This document shows positions 8,857 to 17,386 of a DNA stretch of 64,000 bases, one piece after another. Within the stretch, counting starts at the first letter, position 1. Every line of letters starts with the position of its first letter. The position numbers and the translations under genes are program-made. The DNA is from Roseivirga sp. BDSF3-8. GTDB taxonomy: Bacteria; Bacteroidota; Bacteroidia; Cytophagales; Cyclobacteriaceae. The DNA lies in the NCBI RefSeq assembly GCF_041449215.1, contig NZ_JBGNFV010000001.1:4729001-4793000 (forward strand). The letters run 5' to 3'. Below the pieces are notes generated by a model, which was not told the DNA's origin, ran no database searches, and saw nothing but the letters and a program-made list of their open reading frames with translations.

Positions 8857-9408
8857 ATGGCAACGCATTTTAATGTACCTACTACAGAAGAAGTAAGCGA
8901 AGGCAACAAAGCGATCTTCAGCAACCTGGAAAAAGGCCTCGGCTTTGTTCCTAATCTCTACGCCACCTTCGCCTATAATGACACCGCCCTTGGTGACTAC
9001 CTTACCCTTCAAAATCGTAAATCGACCCTGACGGCCAAAGAAAGAGAAGTGATAAACCTGGTAGTTTCCCAGGTAAACGAATGTAACTACTGCCTTGCCG
9101 CCCATACCGCCCTGGCCAAAAACCTGAAATTCTCTGATGAGGAAATACTGAGCATACGTACCGGCGAACTTCCCGGCAACCAAAAGCTGAACGCCCTGGC
9201 AGGACTGGTAAAAGAAATTGCCCGTAACCGCGGCACTGTCTCAGAGGATAAGCTCGACGCCTTCTTTGCCGAAGGCTATACCAAGGCAAACCTCGTGGAT
9301 GTGATCATCGTCATCGGCGATAAGATCATAAGCAACTACCTGCATAAAACAACTCGTGTGCCCGTAGACTTCCCCGCGGCTCCCGCCCTGGAAACACAGC
9401 CTGCCTGA
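8857..9408 (+). CDS. AhpD / carboxymuconolactone decarboxylase-like peroxidase-related protein
   Basis: 183 residues. The family signature E-C-x-x-C-x-x-x-H is visible at residues 75-83 (ECNYCLAAH), the redox-active pair and histidine of AhpD-like alkylhydroperoxidases. No signal peptide. The likely role is thiol-dependent peroxide or organic hydroperoxide removal, or a related decarboxylation; family alone cannot decide. It follows the DsbA-like and AraC genes and is closed by a clear terminator at 9451. The start is fixed by the ATG at 8857; the inverted repeat lies immediately upstream. Confidence 0.9.
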   Translation: MATHFNVPTTEEVSEGNKAIFSNLEKGLGFVPNLYATFAYNDTALGDYLTLQNRKSTLTAKEREVINLVVSQVNECNYCLAAHTALAKNLKFSDEEILSIRTGELPGNQKLNALAGLVKEIARNRGTVSEDKLDAFFAEGYTKANLVDVIIVIGDKIISNYLHKTTRVPVDFPAAPALETQPA

Positions 9409-9450
9409 GAGCAGGTCACAGCGCCTCACAATCGTCCATGTGAAGTAAGA

Positions 9451-9480
9451 AGCATCCGCCTGCCAGCGGGTGCTTTTTCT
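9451..9480 (+). terminator. Rho-independent terminator after AhpD-like gene
   Basis: AGCATCCGC, a six-base loop, GCGGGTGCT, then TTTTCT. The 9-bp stem has one G-U pair. Confidence 0.85.
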
Positions 9481-9561
9481 ATTATCATAAGCCATACCAG
9501 AGACTCGATCCTTCATTTCCCCCTTACATGCCTATATTAGCACAAACCGTCACACAATTCT

Positions 9562-10081
9562 GTGAAATACATCCTCCGGCATATAGTTTCAGTAGTCTTT
9601 TTAGCCTCACTGATGCAGTGCACCGAAAAGCCAGCCACCAACCCCTTCACCCTGCCGGAAAATGCCGGCCATCTCGTAGCAGGAGATTCAGCCATGACCT
9701 GGAAGCTTGCCCGCCGTTTTAATGGCGATACGCGCATGAATATGGGCGATTGCTTTCTCTCCTACCGTATTACCTATCGGGCAGATAACACCATGCAGGA
9801 TAATAATGGCGAGCATTCCGGTTGCGGCCCCACCCTCGCCGGCACCTGGAAGTTCGCCAGAGACAAGTCCGGCAATGCCTTACCTTAAGTGGTATAGCCA
9901 CCAGCTACCCGCACTGATGAATACTGAAGCCACCGATAAGGCTTTTAAGATCATGAGGCTGCAGGAAGATCAGATGGTCCTCAAATTCAGCCATAGCCAG
10001 TACACCGATAAGCCCCGGGTCATCACCGACGTGTATGTACCCGAAGGCACCCCTGTGGAAGACCGTGAGTTTCACTGGTAA
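9562..10081 (+). pseudogene. Lipocalin-like lipoprotein gene broken by a one-base frameshift
   Basis: The first frame starts at GTG 9562 with a lipoprotein-like leader (ASLMQC), continues through GTWKFARDKSGNA and stops at about 9888. The next frame continues without a gap as YLKWYSHQLPALMNTE and on to a stop at 10081. Removing one base near 9877-9880 joins them into a ~172-residue protein resembling the small lipocalin-like lipoproteins of Bacteroidota (GTWK near the middle, a C-terminal strand-rich part). Either a real mutation or an uncorrected sequencing error. Two other genes in the window show the same kind of single-base break. Confidence 0.7.
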
Positions 10082-10150
10082 TAGGTATCCTGCTTTAAGC
10101 TTTGGCCGGCCTGCTGATAGCCGTACGGGAGTCCGGTTTAGTACTATTCT

Positions 10151-10189
10151 AAAAACAAAGGCCCCTGCCCGGTGTATGGACAGAGGCCT
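10151..10189 (-). terminator. Terminator of the secreted amidohydrolase gene
   Basis: AGGCCCCTG (10159-10167) pairs with CAGAGGCCT (10181-10189) with one mismatch. On the minus strand it is followed by TTTGTTTTT. Confidence 0.65.
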
Positions 10190-10211
10190 CTTATCAGCGC
10201 TGGCAGCTTCT

Positions 10212-11510
10212 TTATTCGCCAGCCTCTTTGATCACTTTACCCCCCTTCATCACAAAGGCCACACGCGTCATCGTGCTTATATCTTCCAGCGGGTTTTCAG
10301 GAGTTGCCACCAGGTCAGCCATCTTGCCTTCCTCCAGGCTGCCGATCATTTCATCAGCCCCCAGTACCTTAGCCGCTACCGAAGTAGCCGACTGTATCGC
10401 CTCCATCTCCGGCATGCCACCTTCTACCATCAGCTCAAACTCGCGGCCGTTTAGTCCGTGCACAAATACCCCCGCATCCGTGCCAAACACAATGTTTACC
10501 CCTTTTTTATAGGCTTTGGCAAAAGTACCCTGTATCTGCGGACCCACCGCCAGGGCCTTAGGCACTACGATGTCCGGATAGTAGTAGCCCGGGACTTTGG
10601 CCGAGTCAGCCACCGTACGCCCCGCCGTCAGGGTCGGCACCAGGTAAGCCCCCTTCTCTATCATCAGGTCCATTACCTCATCATTCATGTAGCTGCCGTG
10701 CTCTATCGTTGTCACCCCGGCCATCACTGCGCGCTTCATGCCTTCCGCTCCGTGCGCGTGCGCCGCTACATGCATGCCGTAGTCATGGGCCGTCTCCACA
10801 ATTGCCTCCAGTTCATCCATTCTGAACTGCGGGCCACTGCCGTCCTTAGCCACGCTCAGCACCCCGCCCGTAGCCGTAATTTTGATCATGTCCGCTCCGT
10901 TCTTATAGCGCTGGCGTACCGCCTCACGCGCTTCCGCCGGCCCGTTTATCACCCCTTCGTTCGGACCGGGCGTACCCATCAGGTCACGCTTCATACCATT
11001 CGTAGGGTCAGCATGGCCACCCGTGGTGGCGATGCTCTTGCCGGAGGTATAAATCCTCGGGCCCGTTACCAGCCCCTTATTTATCGCATTGCGCAGCGCA
11101 ATATTCACCCCCGTGCCCCCTACGTCCCGCACCGTCGTAAAGCCGGCATCCAGGGTCGCTTTCGCGTATGCCAGGGAAGCAAAAGCAATATCCGCCTCAT
11201 TGTACAGGAAGCGTTTCGTATAATTATCCGGGCTGGTCTGGTTTTCAAGGTGCACGTGCATATCGATCAGGCCAGGCATTACCGTCATGCCTTTCATATC
11301 GATCACCTCATCACCTGCCCCTGCCGTGACGTAGCCTTTTTCTATGGAAGTAATTCGGTCACCTTCCACTATGATCGACATTTCCTCTTTTGCCTTTTTC
11401 GAAACACCGTCTATCATGGTGCCCGCATGTATGATCGTCCGTTGGCCCAGGGCCGTTAGGCTCAGCAGTAACAAGGCCGACAAGACAGGTAGTATAGTCT
11501 TCAGTTGCAT
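10212..11510 (-). CDS. Secreted metal-dependent amidohydrolase (imidazolonepropionase/prolidase-like)
   Basis: 432 residues from the ATG at 11510, which puts a good signal peptide (MQLKTILPVLSALLLLSLTALGQ) at the N-terminus. An in-frame start 12 codons upstream would spoil it. Amidohydrolase-superfamily landmarks appear in order: GLIDMHVHLEN (HxH metal site), a GGHADPTNG loop, AAHAHGAEG, IEHGSY and GTDAG (the metal aspartate), followed by the C-terminal LEEGKMADLVA strand. The family includes Xaa-Pro dipeptidases and imidazolonepropionase-like enzymes; the substrate is not evident. It is a single gene on the minus strand, convergent with the broken lipocalin-like gene. Confidence 0.9.
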   Translation of the reverse strand: MQLKTILPVLSALLLLSLTALGQRTIIHAGTMIDGVSKKAKEEMSIIVEGDRITSIEKGYVTAGAGDEVIDMKGMTVMPGLIDMHVHLENQTSPDNYTKRFLYNEADIAFASLAYAKATLDAGFTTVRDVGGTGVNIALRNAINKGLVTGPRIYTSGKSIATTGGHADPTNGMKRDLMGTPGPNEGVINGPAEAREAVRQRYKNGADMIKITATGGVLSVAKDGSGPQFRMDELEAIVETAHDYGMHVAAHAHGAEGMKRAVMAGVTTIEHGSYMNDEVMDLMIEKGAYLVPTLTAGRTVADSAKVPGYYYPDIVVPKALAVGPQIQGTFAKAYKKGVNIVFGTDAGVFVHGLNGREFELMVEGGMPEMEAIQSATSVAAKVLGADEMIGSLEEGKMADLVATPENPLEDISTMTRVAFVMKGGKVIKEAGE

Positions 11511-11663
11511 GTATGAATTCCGGTTTATCGTTTTTCGCTGATGCAAAATAGAAAATTACCGGCAGCAACATAAGAGCAATAGCCCGATTAGAGAAATACG
11601 GGCAGGCACTTTTACAAAAACTACGGTTTTGGTAGGTTTAAAGACTAAAAGCATCCCCACGTT

Positions 11664-12461
11664 TTGAGAGAGTATTACCTTCAGATCCTTGACTTAGGCA
11701 ACGATGCTACCAAAGAAGATATCAGGAAAGCCTATCGTAATAAGTCCAAAAAGTATCATCCTGATGTAAACAAGTCGCAGGATGCCGCTGAGTTGTTTCA
11801 TAGAATTAAAGAAGCATACGATTATCTCACCAAAGAGCCAGAGCTGCACCAGACGGTTTTTCAGGAGGAAGAAGAGCTTTCCGAACGGGAAAAGTGGCGG
11901 ATCATAGCCAGGCAGAGAGCTAAGGAAAGAGCCATAGAGCAGCAAAGATACCAGCAGGAACTGATCCGGAAGATAGTAAAGTACTTTACCCCCGCAGCCT
12001 GTATTATTATCATGATCAATGGGATACTGGCCCTCGACTTCATGCTGCCCTTTAAGAGTCACGAACAGGAAATTGTAGATAGGTCAGCCGTTTTTGTGGG
12101 CAATATGAACGGCAGAGGCAGTTATATCTCAGAAGAGTACCGGTATGATGAACTGATTTTCAGTGACTACACCATGAGGTTCGATAAGAGAACTGTACCT
12201 GCCACAGATCAATATGATCACGCAGTAGTCAAAGCCACCTCCCTCCTTAATATACCTATGAAAGCTCTCATCACCATAAATGGCGTAACAAAACAATACC
12301 GGCAGGCTTACAATATCTATTATATTTTTGGCTACGTCATACCCCCCATGCTTTTAACAGGCCTTCTGTTTTTCCGGCTCAAAAAGCCCATGGCCCGGCT
12401 CAATGCAGCTATAGTGATGTTTATTTTTTCTATATATCAGCTAATGGTATTTTTCTTATAA
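11664..12461 (+). CDS. Membrane-anchored J-domain protein
   Basis: 265 residues, starting at a TTG (11664). Residues 1-60 are a J domain with the HPD triad (KYHPDVNK), the part that stimulates DnaK ATPase. A charged helix (residues ~75-110) leads to a membrane segment (AACIIIMINGILALDFML), a soluble stretch of ~120 residues, and two C-terminal membrane segments. The layout (J domain, one membrane helix, ~100-residue loop, two membrane helices) is the same as in the 14861-15631 protein, so the two are paralogues. Inference: they recruit DnaK to the membrane. The substrate is unknown. Confidence 0.85.
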   Translation: MREYYLQILDLGNDATKEDIRKAYRNKSKKYHPDVNKSQDAAELFHRIKEAYDYLTKEPELHQTVFQEEEELSEREKWRIIARQRAKERAIEQQRYQQELIRKIVKYFTPAACIIIMINGILALDFMLPFKSHEQEIVDRSAVFVGNMNGRGSYISEEYRYDELIFSDYTMRFDKRTVPATDQYDHAVVKATSLLNIPMKALITINGVTKQYRQAYNIYYIFGYVIPPMLLTGLLFFRLKKPMARLNAAIVMFIFSIYQLMVFFL

Positions 12462-12462
12462 G

Positions 12463-12535
12463 TCCGACTTTCGGTGGCCCGACATTCGGTGGCCCGACTT
12501 TCGGTGGCCCGACTTTCGGTGGTCCGACTTTCGGT
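12463..12535 (+). repeat. Tandem 15-nt repeat (CCCGACTTTCGGTGG), five units
   Basis: Begins 2 nt after the J-domain stop. Five 15-mer units, the last incomplete, of the same family as 5506-5595. T/C at unit position 1 and CTT/CAT in the loop are the main variants. Confidence 0.9.
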
Positions 12536-12562
12536 AATTATATCTAAAGCCCCGCCTTTAAA

Positions 12563-13160
12563 AATTCCTTTCCCCCGCTGAAAGTGGAGTACAATGCTAG
12601 GTAGGGAAAGGTGGCCGCGGTAGTGCGTATCCGTACCCAAGAAAGCCTTATCAAAGAGCTGAAGTTACGTTACCTCAAAAGTCATTTCGCGGCCGGAAAG
12701 GGCAACCCAACCACCAGCTAGCCAGCTATAGCCATCGCGCGGAAATCCTAACAGACTGTGATTGCGTATTTGCACTACTTCTCACAAAATTCCTTTCCCC
12801 CGCTGAAGTTGAATGGATTACAATGCTAGGTAGGGAAAGGTGGCCGCGGTAGTGCGTATCCGTACCCAAGAAAGCCTTATCAAAGAGCTGAAGTTACGTT
12901 ACCTCAAAAGTCATTTCGCGGCCGGAAAGGGCAACCCAACCACCAGCTAGCCAGCTATAGCCATCGCGCGGAAATCCTAACAGACTGTGATTGCGTATTT
13001 GCACTACTTCTCACAAAATTCCTTTCCCCCGCTGAAGTTGAATGGATTACAATGCTAGGTAGGGAAAGGTGGCCGCGGTAGTGCGCATCCGTACCCAAGA
13101 AAGCCTTATCAAAGAGCTGAAGTTACCTTACCTCAAAAGTCATTTCGCGGCTGGAAAGGG
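12563..13160 (+). repeat. Tandem repeat of about 229 bp, 2.6 copies
   Basis: Copies begin at 12563, 12788 and 13017 with AATTCCTTTCCCCCGCTGAA. The spacing is 225 and 229 bp. The third copy diverges just after a GGAAAGGGC at about 13160. Copies are nearly identical across CCAACCACCAGCTAGCCAGC and TTGCGTATTTGCACTACTTC. CCTTTCCC near the start can pair with GGGAAAGG about 45 nt later in every copy. No conserved coding frame is evident. The flank 13160-13409 shows no gene. Confidence 0.92.
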
Positions 13161-13409
13161 CCCCACCCTTAGCTTGCCGGGGATAACCACCGTAATACGA
13201 AAGAAGACCGGAAGCACCTGTGTTAAAAGGTCATATCTGCTACCGGGCAGAAATAACAAAAGGAGCAGAGTATCAAACCCCGCTCCTTCACGCAAGTGTA
13301 GTTATTCTTTTAACATTTACCCGCTGCAGATGTTTAAAACATACAGGGCTTGAATGCACCTTTTTTAATAAGCCCTCACCCATTTTTCTAATCATAACCT
13401 TTAGCGCAA

Positions 13410-13658
13410 ATGGCAAAAGACCACGGCAACTCAATTAAGAACGATAAGCAGTACGAGGAGTTAAGAGATAAGGGGATGAGCAAAGAGAAAGCCGCCCGCA
13501 TAGCCAATACCCAAAACTCCGGGGAAAAGGGAGGAAAGGCTGACAAATACGAAGAACGTACTAAAGACGAACTCTATGAACAAGCCAAAAAGATAGGTAT
13601 AGAGGGAAGATCTGACATGACTAAAGACGAATTGATAGATGCACTACGCAACCACTGA
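13410..13658 (+). CDS. Small basic protein with Rho-N/SAP-like C-terminal motif
   Basis: 82 residues, very rich in K, E and D. The N-terminal half (NDKQYEELRDKGMSKEKAARIAN) resembles a conserved domain in small bacterial stress or DNA-associated proteins. The C-terminal half (TKDELYEQAKKIGIEGRSDM, then KDELIDALR) matches the Rho termination factor N-terminal/SAP-like helical motif, often a nucleic-acid-binding module. It overlaps the start of the App1-type gene by 20 nt, so the two are probably translated together. Exact function unknown. Confidence 0.8.
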   Translation: MAKDHGNSIKNDKQYEELRDKGMSKEKAARIANTQNSGEKGGKADKYEERTKDELYEQAKKIGIEGRSDMTKDELIDALRNH

Positions 13659-14856
13659 AAACATACATACCACCTACGCTGAAAAACCCAGGCAAAAGGT
13701 CTCTTTCTTCAGGAAAGTCCGGCACGCCGTACACTCCCTTGAGACGCGCTGGGACCATGTAAGGCTCAGCTTCAAGCACCGGTTCAACCTTATGGATCCG
13801 GTAATTATCTTTCCCTACAGAGGCCTGGGTAATAACCGTGAGGTTTATATAAAAGGGCGCATACAGGAAAACGAAGGCCTGGCCGTAGAAAAACGTGAAG
13901 ACATGACCGTGTGGGAAAACATCCGGCTCATGTACCGCCGGTATGAAAGCGACGAGATACCTTATCTTCCCATTAAGGGCACCTTTTACGGGGAGACCAT
14001 CGAGACCAGGGCAGATGACGAGGGCTACTTCGAAATGCATTTTAAGCCCGGGAAAGACCTGGTCGATCCCAATACTGAGTGGCATCATGTAGACCTGCAC
14101 TGTCCTGCACATAAATATACGTTGGACAAAGACCTGCATGCCCGCGCCCACGTACTCATACCGAATGAAAAGGCTGCTTTTGGTGTAATCTCCGATGTGG
14201 ATGATACCATCCTGAAAAGCAACATCACTAACTTCTTCGGCAAGATAAAGACCTTGCTGATGAATGACGCCAAAAGCAGGGTAGCCTTTCCGGGTATTGC
14301 CGCTTTCTACAGGGAACTGCGAAAGGGTACCTCTAACGAGGAAGTGAATCCTATTTACTACGTGTCCGGGAGCAGTTACAATATTTATGATCTGCTAGAC
14401 CGTTTTTGTGAGGTGAAAGAAATCCCCAAGGGGCCGTTTATGCTCAGGGAGTTAGGGTATACACGTGATCAGGTATTTATGCAGGACACACTCGGGTATA
14501 AGGTAAGCATGATCCAGCGGGTACTCTCCTACTATCCGGACCTCTCCTTTGTCATGGTGGGCGATAGTGGCCAAAAAGACCCGGAAATATACCGTAAGAT
14601 TGTCAAGCAGTATCCCGGCAAGATAAAGGCCATATACATCAGAAATATCGATCAGAGCGAACAGCGCCAGTCAGAGATCACGGCCATTGCGCGTGAGCTG
14701 CACGGATGGGGTGTGCCCATGCTCCTGATTGATAGCACCAAGGAAGCCGCCAGGCATGCTGCCGAACTCGGCCTTATTACTGAAGAGGGAAAACAAAACG
14801 TCATTGATGACGCAGATAAGGATCTTCGTGAAGAAGCACAGGCCAATGCCAACTAA
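13639..14856 (+). CDS. App1-family phosphatidate phosphatase-like protein (DUF2183)
   Basis: 405 residues. The HAD-type catalytic motif DxDxT lies at residues 186-190 (VISDVDDTILKSN), followed by YVSGSSYNIYDLL and MVGDSGQKDPEIY, as in the catalytic domain of yeast App1. The N-terminal ~180 residues form a beta-rich domain that accompanies it (GRIQENEGLAV, GTFYGET). Bacterial members are usually annotated as phosphatidate phosphatases acting on membrane lipid. No signal peptide. It overlaps the preceding small gene and ends 4 nt before the convergent J-domain gene. Confidence 0.88.
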   Translation: MHYATTENIHTTYAEKPRQKVSFFRKVRHAVHSLETRWDHVRLSFKHRFNLMDPVIIFPYRGLGNNREVYIKGRIQENEGLAVEKREDMTVWENIRLMYRRYESDEIPYLPIKGTFYGETIETRADDEGYFEMHFKPGKDLVDPNTEWHHVDLHCPAHKYTLDKDLHARAHVLIPNEKAAFGVISDVDDTILKSNITNFFGKIKTLLMNDAKSRVAFPGIAAFYRELRKGTSNEEVNPIYYVSGSSYNIYDLLDRFCEVKEIPKGPFMLRELGYTRDQVFMQDTLGYKVSMIQRVLSYYPDLSFVMVGDSGQKDPEIYRKIVKQYPGKIKAIYIRNIDQSEQRQSEITAIARELHGWGVPMLLIDSTKEAARHAAELGLITEEGKQNVIDDADKDLREEAQANAN

Positions 14857-14860
14857 CCTT

Positions 14861-15631
14861 TTAGCTGAATAGCAGTAAAAGCGTGGCTATAAACGCTATA
14901 GAATAAACAGACAACAAGCCTGCCCTTAGGGTGGGCTTATTTTTTAGCAGGTACGTACCCAGAGCGAGAATCAGCAGGACAAAAGGCAGCAGGATCTTAA
15001 CCGGTGACAGCCGCTCACTCACGATAAGACTGTCGTCCTCATTCATAAGCTCAATAGAAAGAATACTCCCCAGGATGGGTGTTTTCTCCACCATCACCTC
15101 ACTGCCCAGTGGAAAACGCTCAGACACATCCTGCCCTACTTCTACCCGCTCATTGGCCGTAAATATGGCCGTCTGGCCCCCGGAGGCCGAAGTCTCTGCC
15201 GATTGTTTAAAGAAAAGAGTGTCCCTGCTCTGAACAGGTGCCAGCGTATAATCCAGTGCCAGTAGCAGACCGATCAGGAGTGATAGTACCACCGTAATAG
15301 CAGAAGCATATCCAAGGTTTACCGTAATGCGCGTTTTACCATTAACTGTTTTATCCTCCGGTGATGACTTACCCTTTGCGGCTTTGGCATACATTGATTC
15401 CTGCATGCGGGTAAACTGCTCAGTGATCAGCAGTTCACGGTCGTATATAGTCCTCTTCTCCGGGTTGCCCAGTACCCGGTAAGCTTCTGCGATACGCTCA
15501 AAGATAATGCGGTCTTCGGCCTTTTTGCTTTTATCGGGGTGATGAAGCTTGGCCAGCTTGTGGTAAGCCTTCTTTATTTCCGCTTGGTTGGCGTTTCTCT
15601 CTACTGCTAGTATGGCGTAAAAATCGCTCAT
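14861..15631 (-). CDS. Membrane-anchored J-domain protein (second copy)
   Basis: 256 residues. J domain at residues 1-65 with HPD in KLHHPDKSKK. Then a linker, a membrane segment (ITVVLSLLIGLLLALDYTL), a ~85-residue loop (SRDTLFFKQSAETSASGG...) and two closely spaced C-terminal membrane segments. The same layout, and a shared ALD-Y/F at the end of the first membrane segment, is seen in the 11664-12461 protein. Sequence identity outside the J domain looks low. The gene converges with the App1-type gene with only 4 nt between stops. Confidence 0.85.
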   Translation of the reverse strand: MSDFYAILAVERNANQAEIKKAYHKLAKLHHPDKSKKAEDRIIFERIAEAYRVLGNPEKRTIYDRELLITEQFTRMQESMYAKAAKGKSSPEDKTVNGKTRITVNLGYASAITVVLSLLIGLLLALDYTLAPVQSRDTLFFKQSAETSASGGQTAIFTANERVEVGQDVSERFPLGSEVMVEKTPILGSILSIELMNEDDSLIVSERLSPVKILLPFVLLILALGTYLLKNKPTLRAGLLSVYSIAFIATLLLLFS

Positions 15632-15718
15632 GTCAGTGCTTCAGGTGCACAATTATCTAGGTTCAGATAGTTAATTCAAAGCAAAGATAAAAATAATAGC
15701 GACCTGTTTCCCCCTTAT

Positions 15719-16306
15719 TTATAAACTCCTTAGCCATTCCGGGTACGATTGGGAGCCTTGGCTACGTAAAAAGTCCAGTATGTTGCCTTTGAGCAATTGA
15801 TTTAGGGCCTGAAGAAGTACGTTCCTTTCCTCCCCCCGGCTGCAGTAGCATTCAAAGCAAACAGTACTATATTCCTTTCCTTTTATACTGACCTTTCCCG
15901 TTTCGATCTCACAGGCGCTGGCCGGCTGCTCACCAGGTTTGGCCCATCGCCTGTCTTCCGGCAGGTAGATGGCTATCCTGCGGTCTTTTTGTACCGGCAG
16001 CCACTCATCGCCATCTGCATGGTGGTCTGCCAGCGTCATGGTTTCAGGGGCCGACCATTTCGTCCATTTTCCTGCCATACCCAGATCAGCCAGCGAATTA
16101 TCAAGTGAAATGGGTTCAAGCAGTAATTTAGCTTCCAGGCGTTTGGATCTCAGTTTCAGGCCCGCTGCACCCGCGCCCGTCACCAGATAATAATCCGTAC
16201 GTACCTCGCTGTTTACAGCCGCATAGCCTGTCTCTTTCAGCCAGTTGTCAATTAAACTGTCCCTGTCCTGCTGCCAGAACCACCGTATTTCTGCTGTTAT
16301 ATGCAT
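15719..16306 (-). CDS. Hypothetical protein, possibly CYTH-like
   Basis: 195 residues, soluble. I do not recognise the family with certainty. The start (HITAEIRWFW) and the central alternating charged strands (YYLVTGAGAAGLKLR, RLEAKLLLEPI) have the look of a CYTH/triphosphate-tunnel barrel, where acidic and basic residues alternate on strands. The usual ExExK signature is not clean. It lies 87 nt upstream of the J-domain gene, on the same strand, so cotranscription is not certain. Confidence 0.65.
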   Translation of the reverse strand: MHITAEIRWFWQQDRDSLIDNWLKETGYAAVNSEVRTDYYLVTGAGAAGLKLRSKRLEAKLLLEPISLDNSLADLGMAGKWTKWSAPETMTLADHHADGDEWLPVQKDRRIAIYLPEDRRWAKPGEQPASACEIETGKVSIKGKEYSTVCFECYCSRGEERNVLLQALNQLLKGNILDFLRSQGSQSYPEWLRSL

Positions 16307-16366
16307 ATATAAAAAATACGGACTCTCATGTTGAAAGCCCGTATCAATTAATGTATTAATCCATTA

Positions 16367-16600
16367 TTAGTCTTCGGTACCATCGTCTTCGCCACCGGTA
16401 CTGATACTAACGTCTGTATCTTCACTTTCTACGCTCAGGCTACCGCCATCGCTGTTTGCATCAAATTCAACTTCCGTCTTATTATCCGCATCTTCATCTT
16501 TTCCTACCATTGTTTCCTTATCGGCACTGGATTCATTGCCACCACATGAGGCAAATCCGAATATGAATGCACCTACAAAGAATAATTTCAGAAATTTCAT
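16367..16600 (-). CDS. Small acidic lipoprotein
   Basis: 77 residues. A signal sequence ends in a lipobox (FGFASC, Cys at residue 19). The mature part is short, almost free of hydrophobic residues and dense in D, E, S and G, so probably disordered. No domain recognised. Likely anchored in a membrane leaflet facing the periplasm or outside. Confidence 0.75.
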   Translation of the reverse strand: MKFLKLFFVGAFIFGFASCGGNESSADKETMVGKDEDADNKTEVEFDANSDGGSLSVESEDTDVSISTGGEDDGTED

Positions 16601-16793
16601 ATCAAAAAATAATTGGTTTCAATTTATAACCCAACAGGTGTTGCCAATGTTTAAGAGAAAAACAGGAAAAGCCTGTACAGATTGAAGTAAATGGTATAGT
16701 AAACCGCTTACTAATGAGGATTATAAAGAGGATGTTTGCTCCCTTTAAAAAAGTCTGTTTATATTTCGCCGTCAATTTTAACGCACAAAACTT

Positions 16794-17299
16794 ATGAAGA
16801 AATTTTTCCAGATAGCAGTAGTGACCCTATTCCTGGTAGTAGCCTACAGCACCACTAGCAAGGCGCAGGATGTGAACTTGGGTGCTGGTTTGATCTATGG
16901 TTCAGAAATTGAAAACGTAGGTCTTCAGGCGCGTGCCGATATTGGTCTTAGCGATAGCTGGAGACTGGCCCCCGCCCTTAACTTCTTTTTTCCCAAAAGC
17001 GTGGGTAACGTAGACCTCAACTGGTTTGCCATCAACCTTGATGCCAATTATATCATCCCTGTCGATAGCGACGTGGTAGGCCTGTATGGCATTGCTGGTC
17101 TTAATATTGGCTTCCTGAGTGTAGATTACGAAGACGATTTCTTTGATGACAACAATGATACAGAATTAGGCCTGAACCTGGGTATCGGTGCAGAGTTCAA
17201 CATCGAAAGTTCAGTAACCCCTTCTTCGAACTTAAGTATGTTATCGGAGATGCCGATCAGGCAGTTATTGCAACAGGCGTGAAGTTCCCTCTGAACTAA
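16794..17299 (+). pseudogene. Outer-membrane beta-barrel protein gene with a one-base frameshift near the end
   Basis: A signal peptide (VVTLFLVVAYSTTSKAQ) is followed by alternating strands typical of a small porin-like barrel (GAGLIYGSEI, WFAINLDANYIIP, GLYGIAGLNIGF). The first frame ends at 17282 with a non-barrel tail. One extra C in the run at about 17217-17220 would bring in the other frame, FFELKYVIGDADQAVIATGV then KFPLN and a stop at 17297-17299. That is a proper last strand with an aromatic residue close to the C-terminus. So the gene is either frameshifted, or correct with a one-base homopolymer error in the sequence. Confidence 0.8.
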
Positions 17300-17326
17300 G
17301 CCGTTTATTAGGTAATAATTATATTG

Positions 17327-17361
17327 AAAGGCCACCTGCTTACGCAGCAGGTGGCCTTTTC
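17327..17361 (+). terminator. Strong hairpin terminator
   Basis: AAAGGCCACCTGCT, a five-base loop, AGCAGGTGGCCTTTT. A perfect 14-bp stem that can work in both directions between convergent genes. Confidence 0.9.
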
Positions 17362-17386
17362 ATTTATATCAGGATGGGCCCTGCGT

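Noticed and set aside
10458-11459. 333-codon plus-strand frame
   Set aside because: Antisense to the secreted amidohydrolase, which has clear metal motifs and a signal peptide.
12563-13160. Tandem repeat considered as a CRISPR array
   Set aside because: The unit is about 229 bp with no short repeat/unique spacer pattern, and no cas genes are present.
13069-13353. 94-codon frame across the third 229-bp repeat
   Set aside because: Frame is not kept in the other two copies, and the sequence has low-complexity basic character without a domain.
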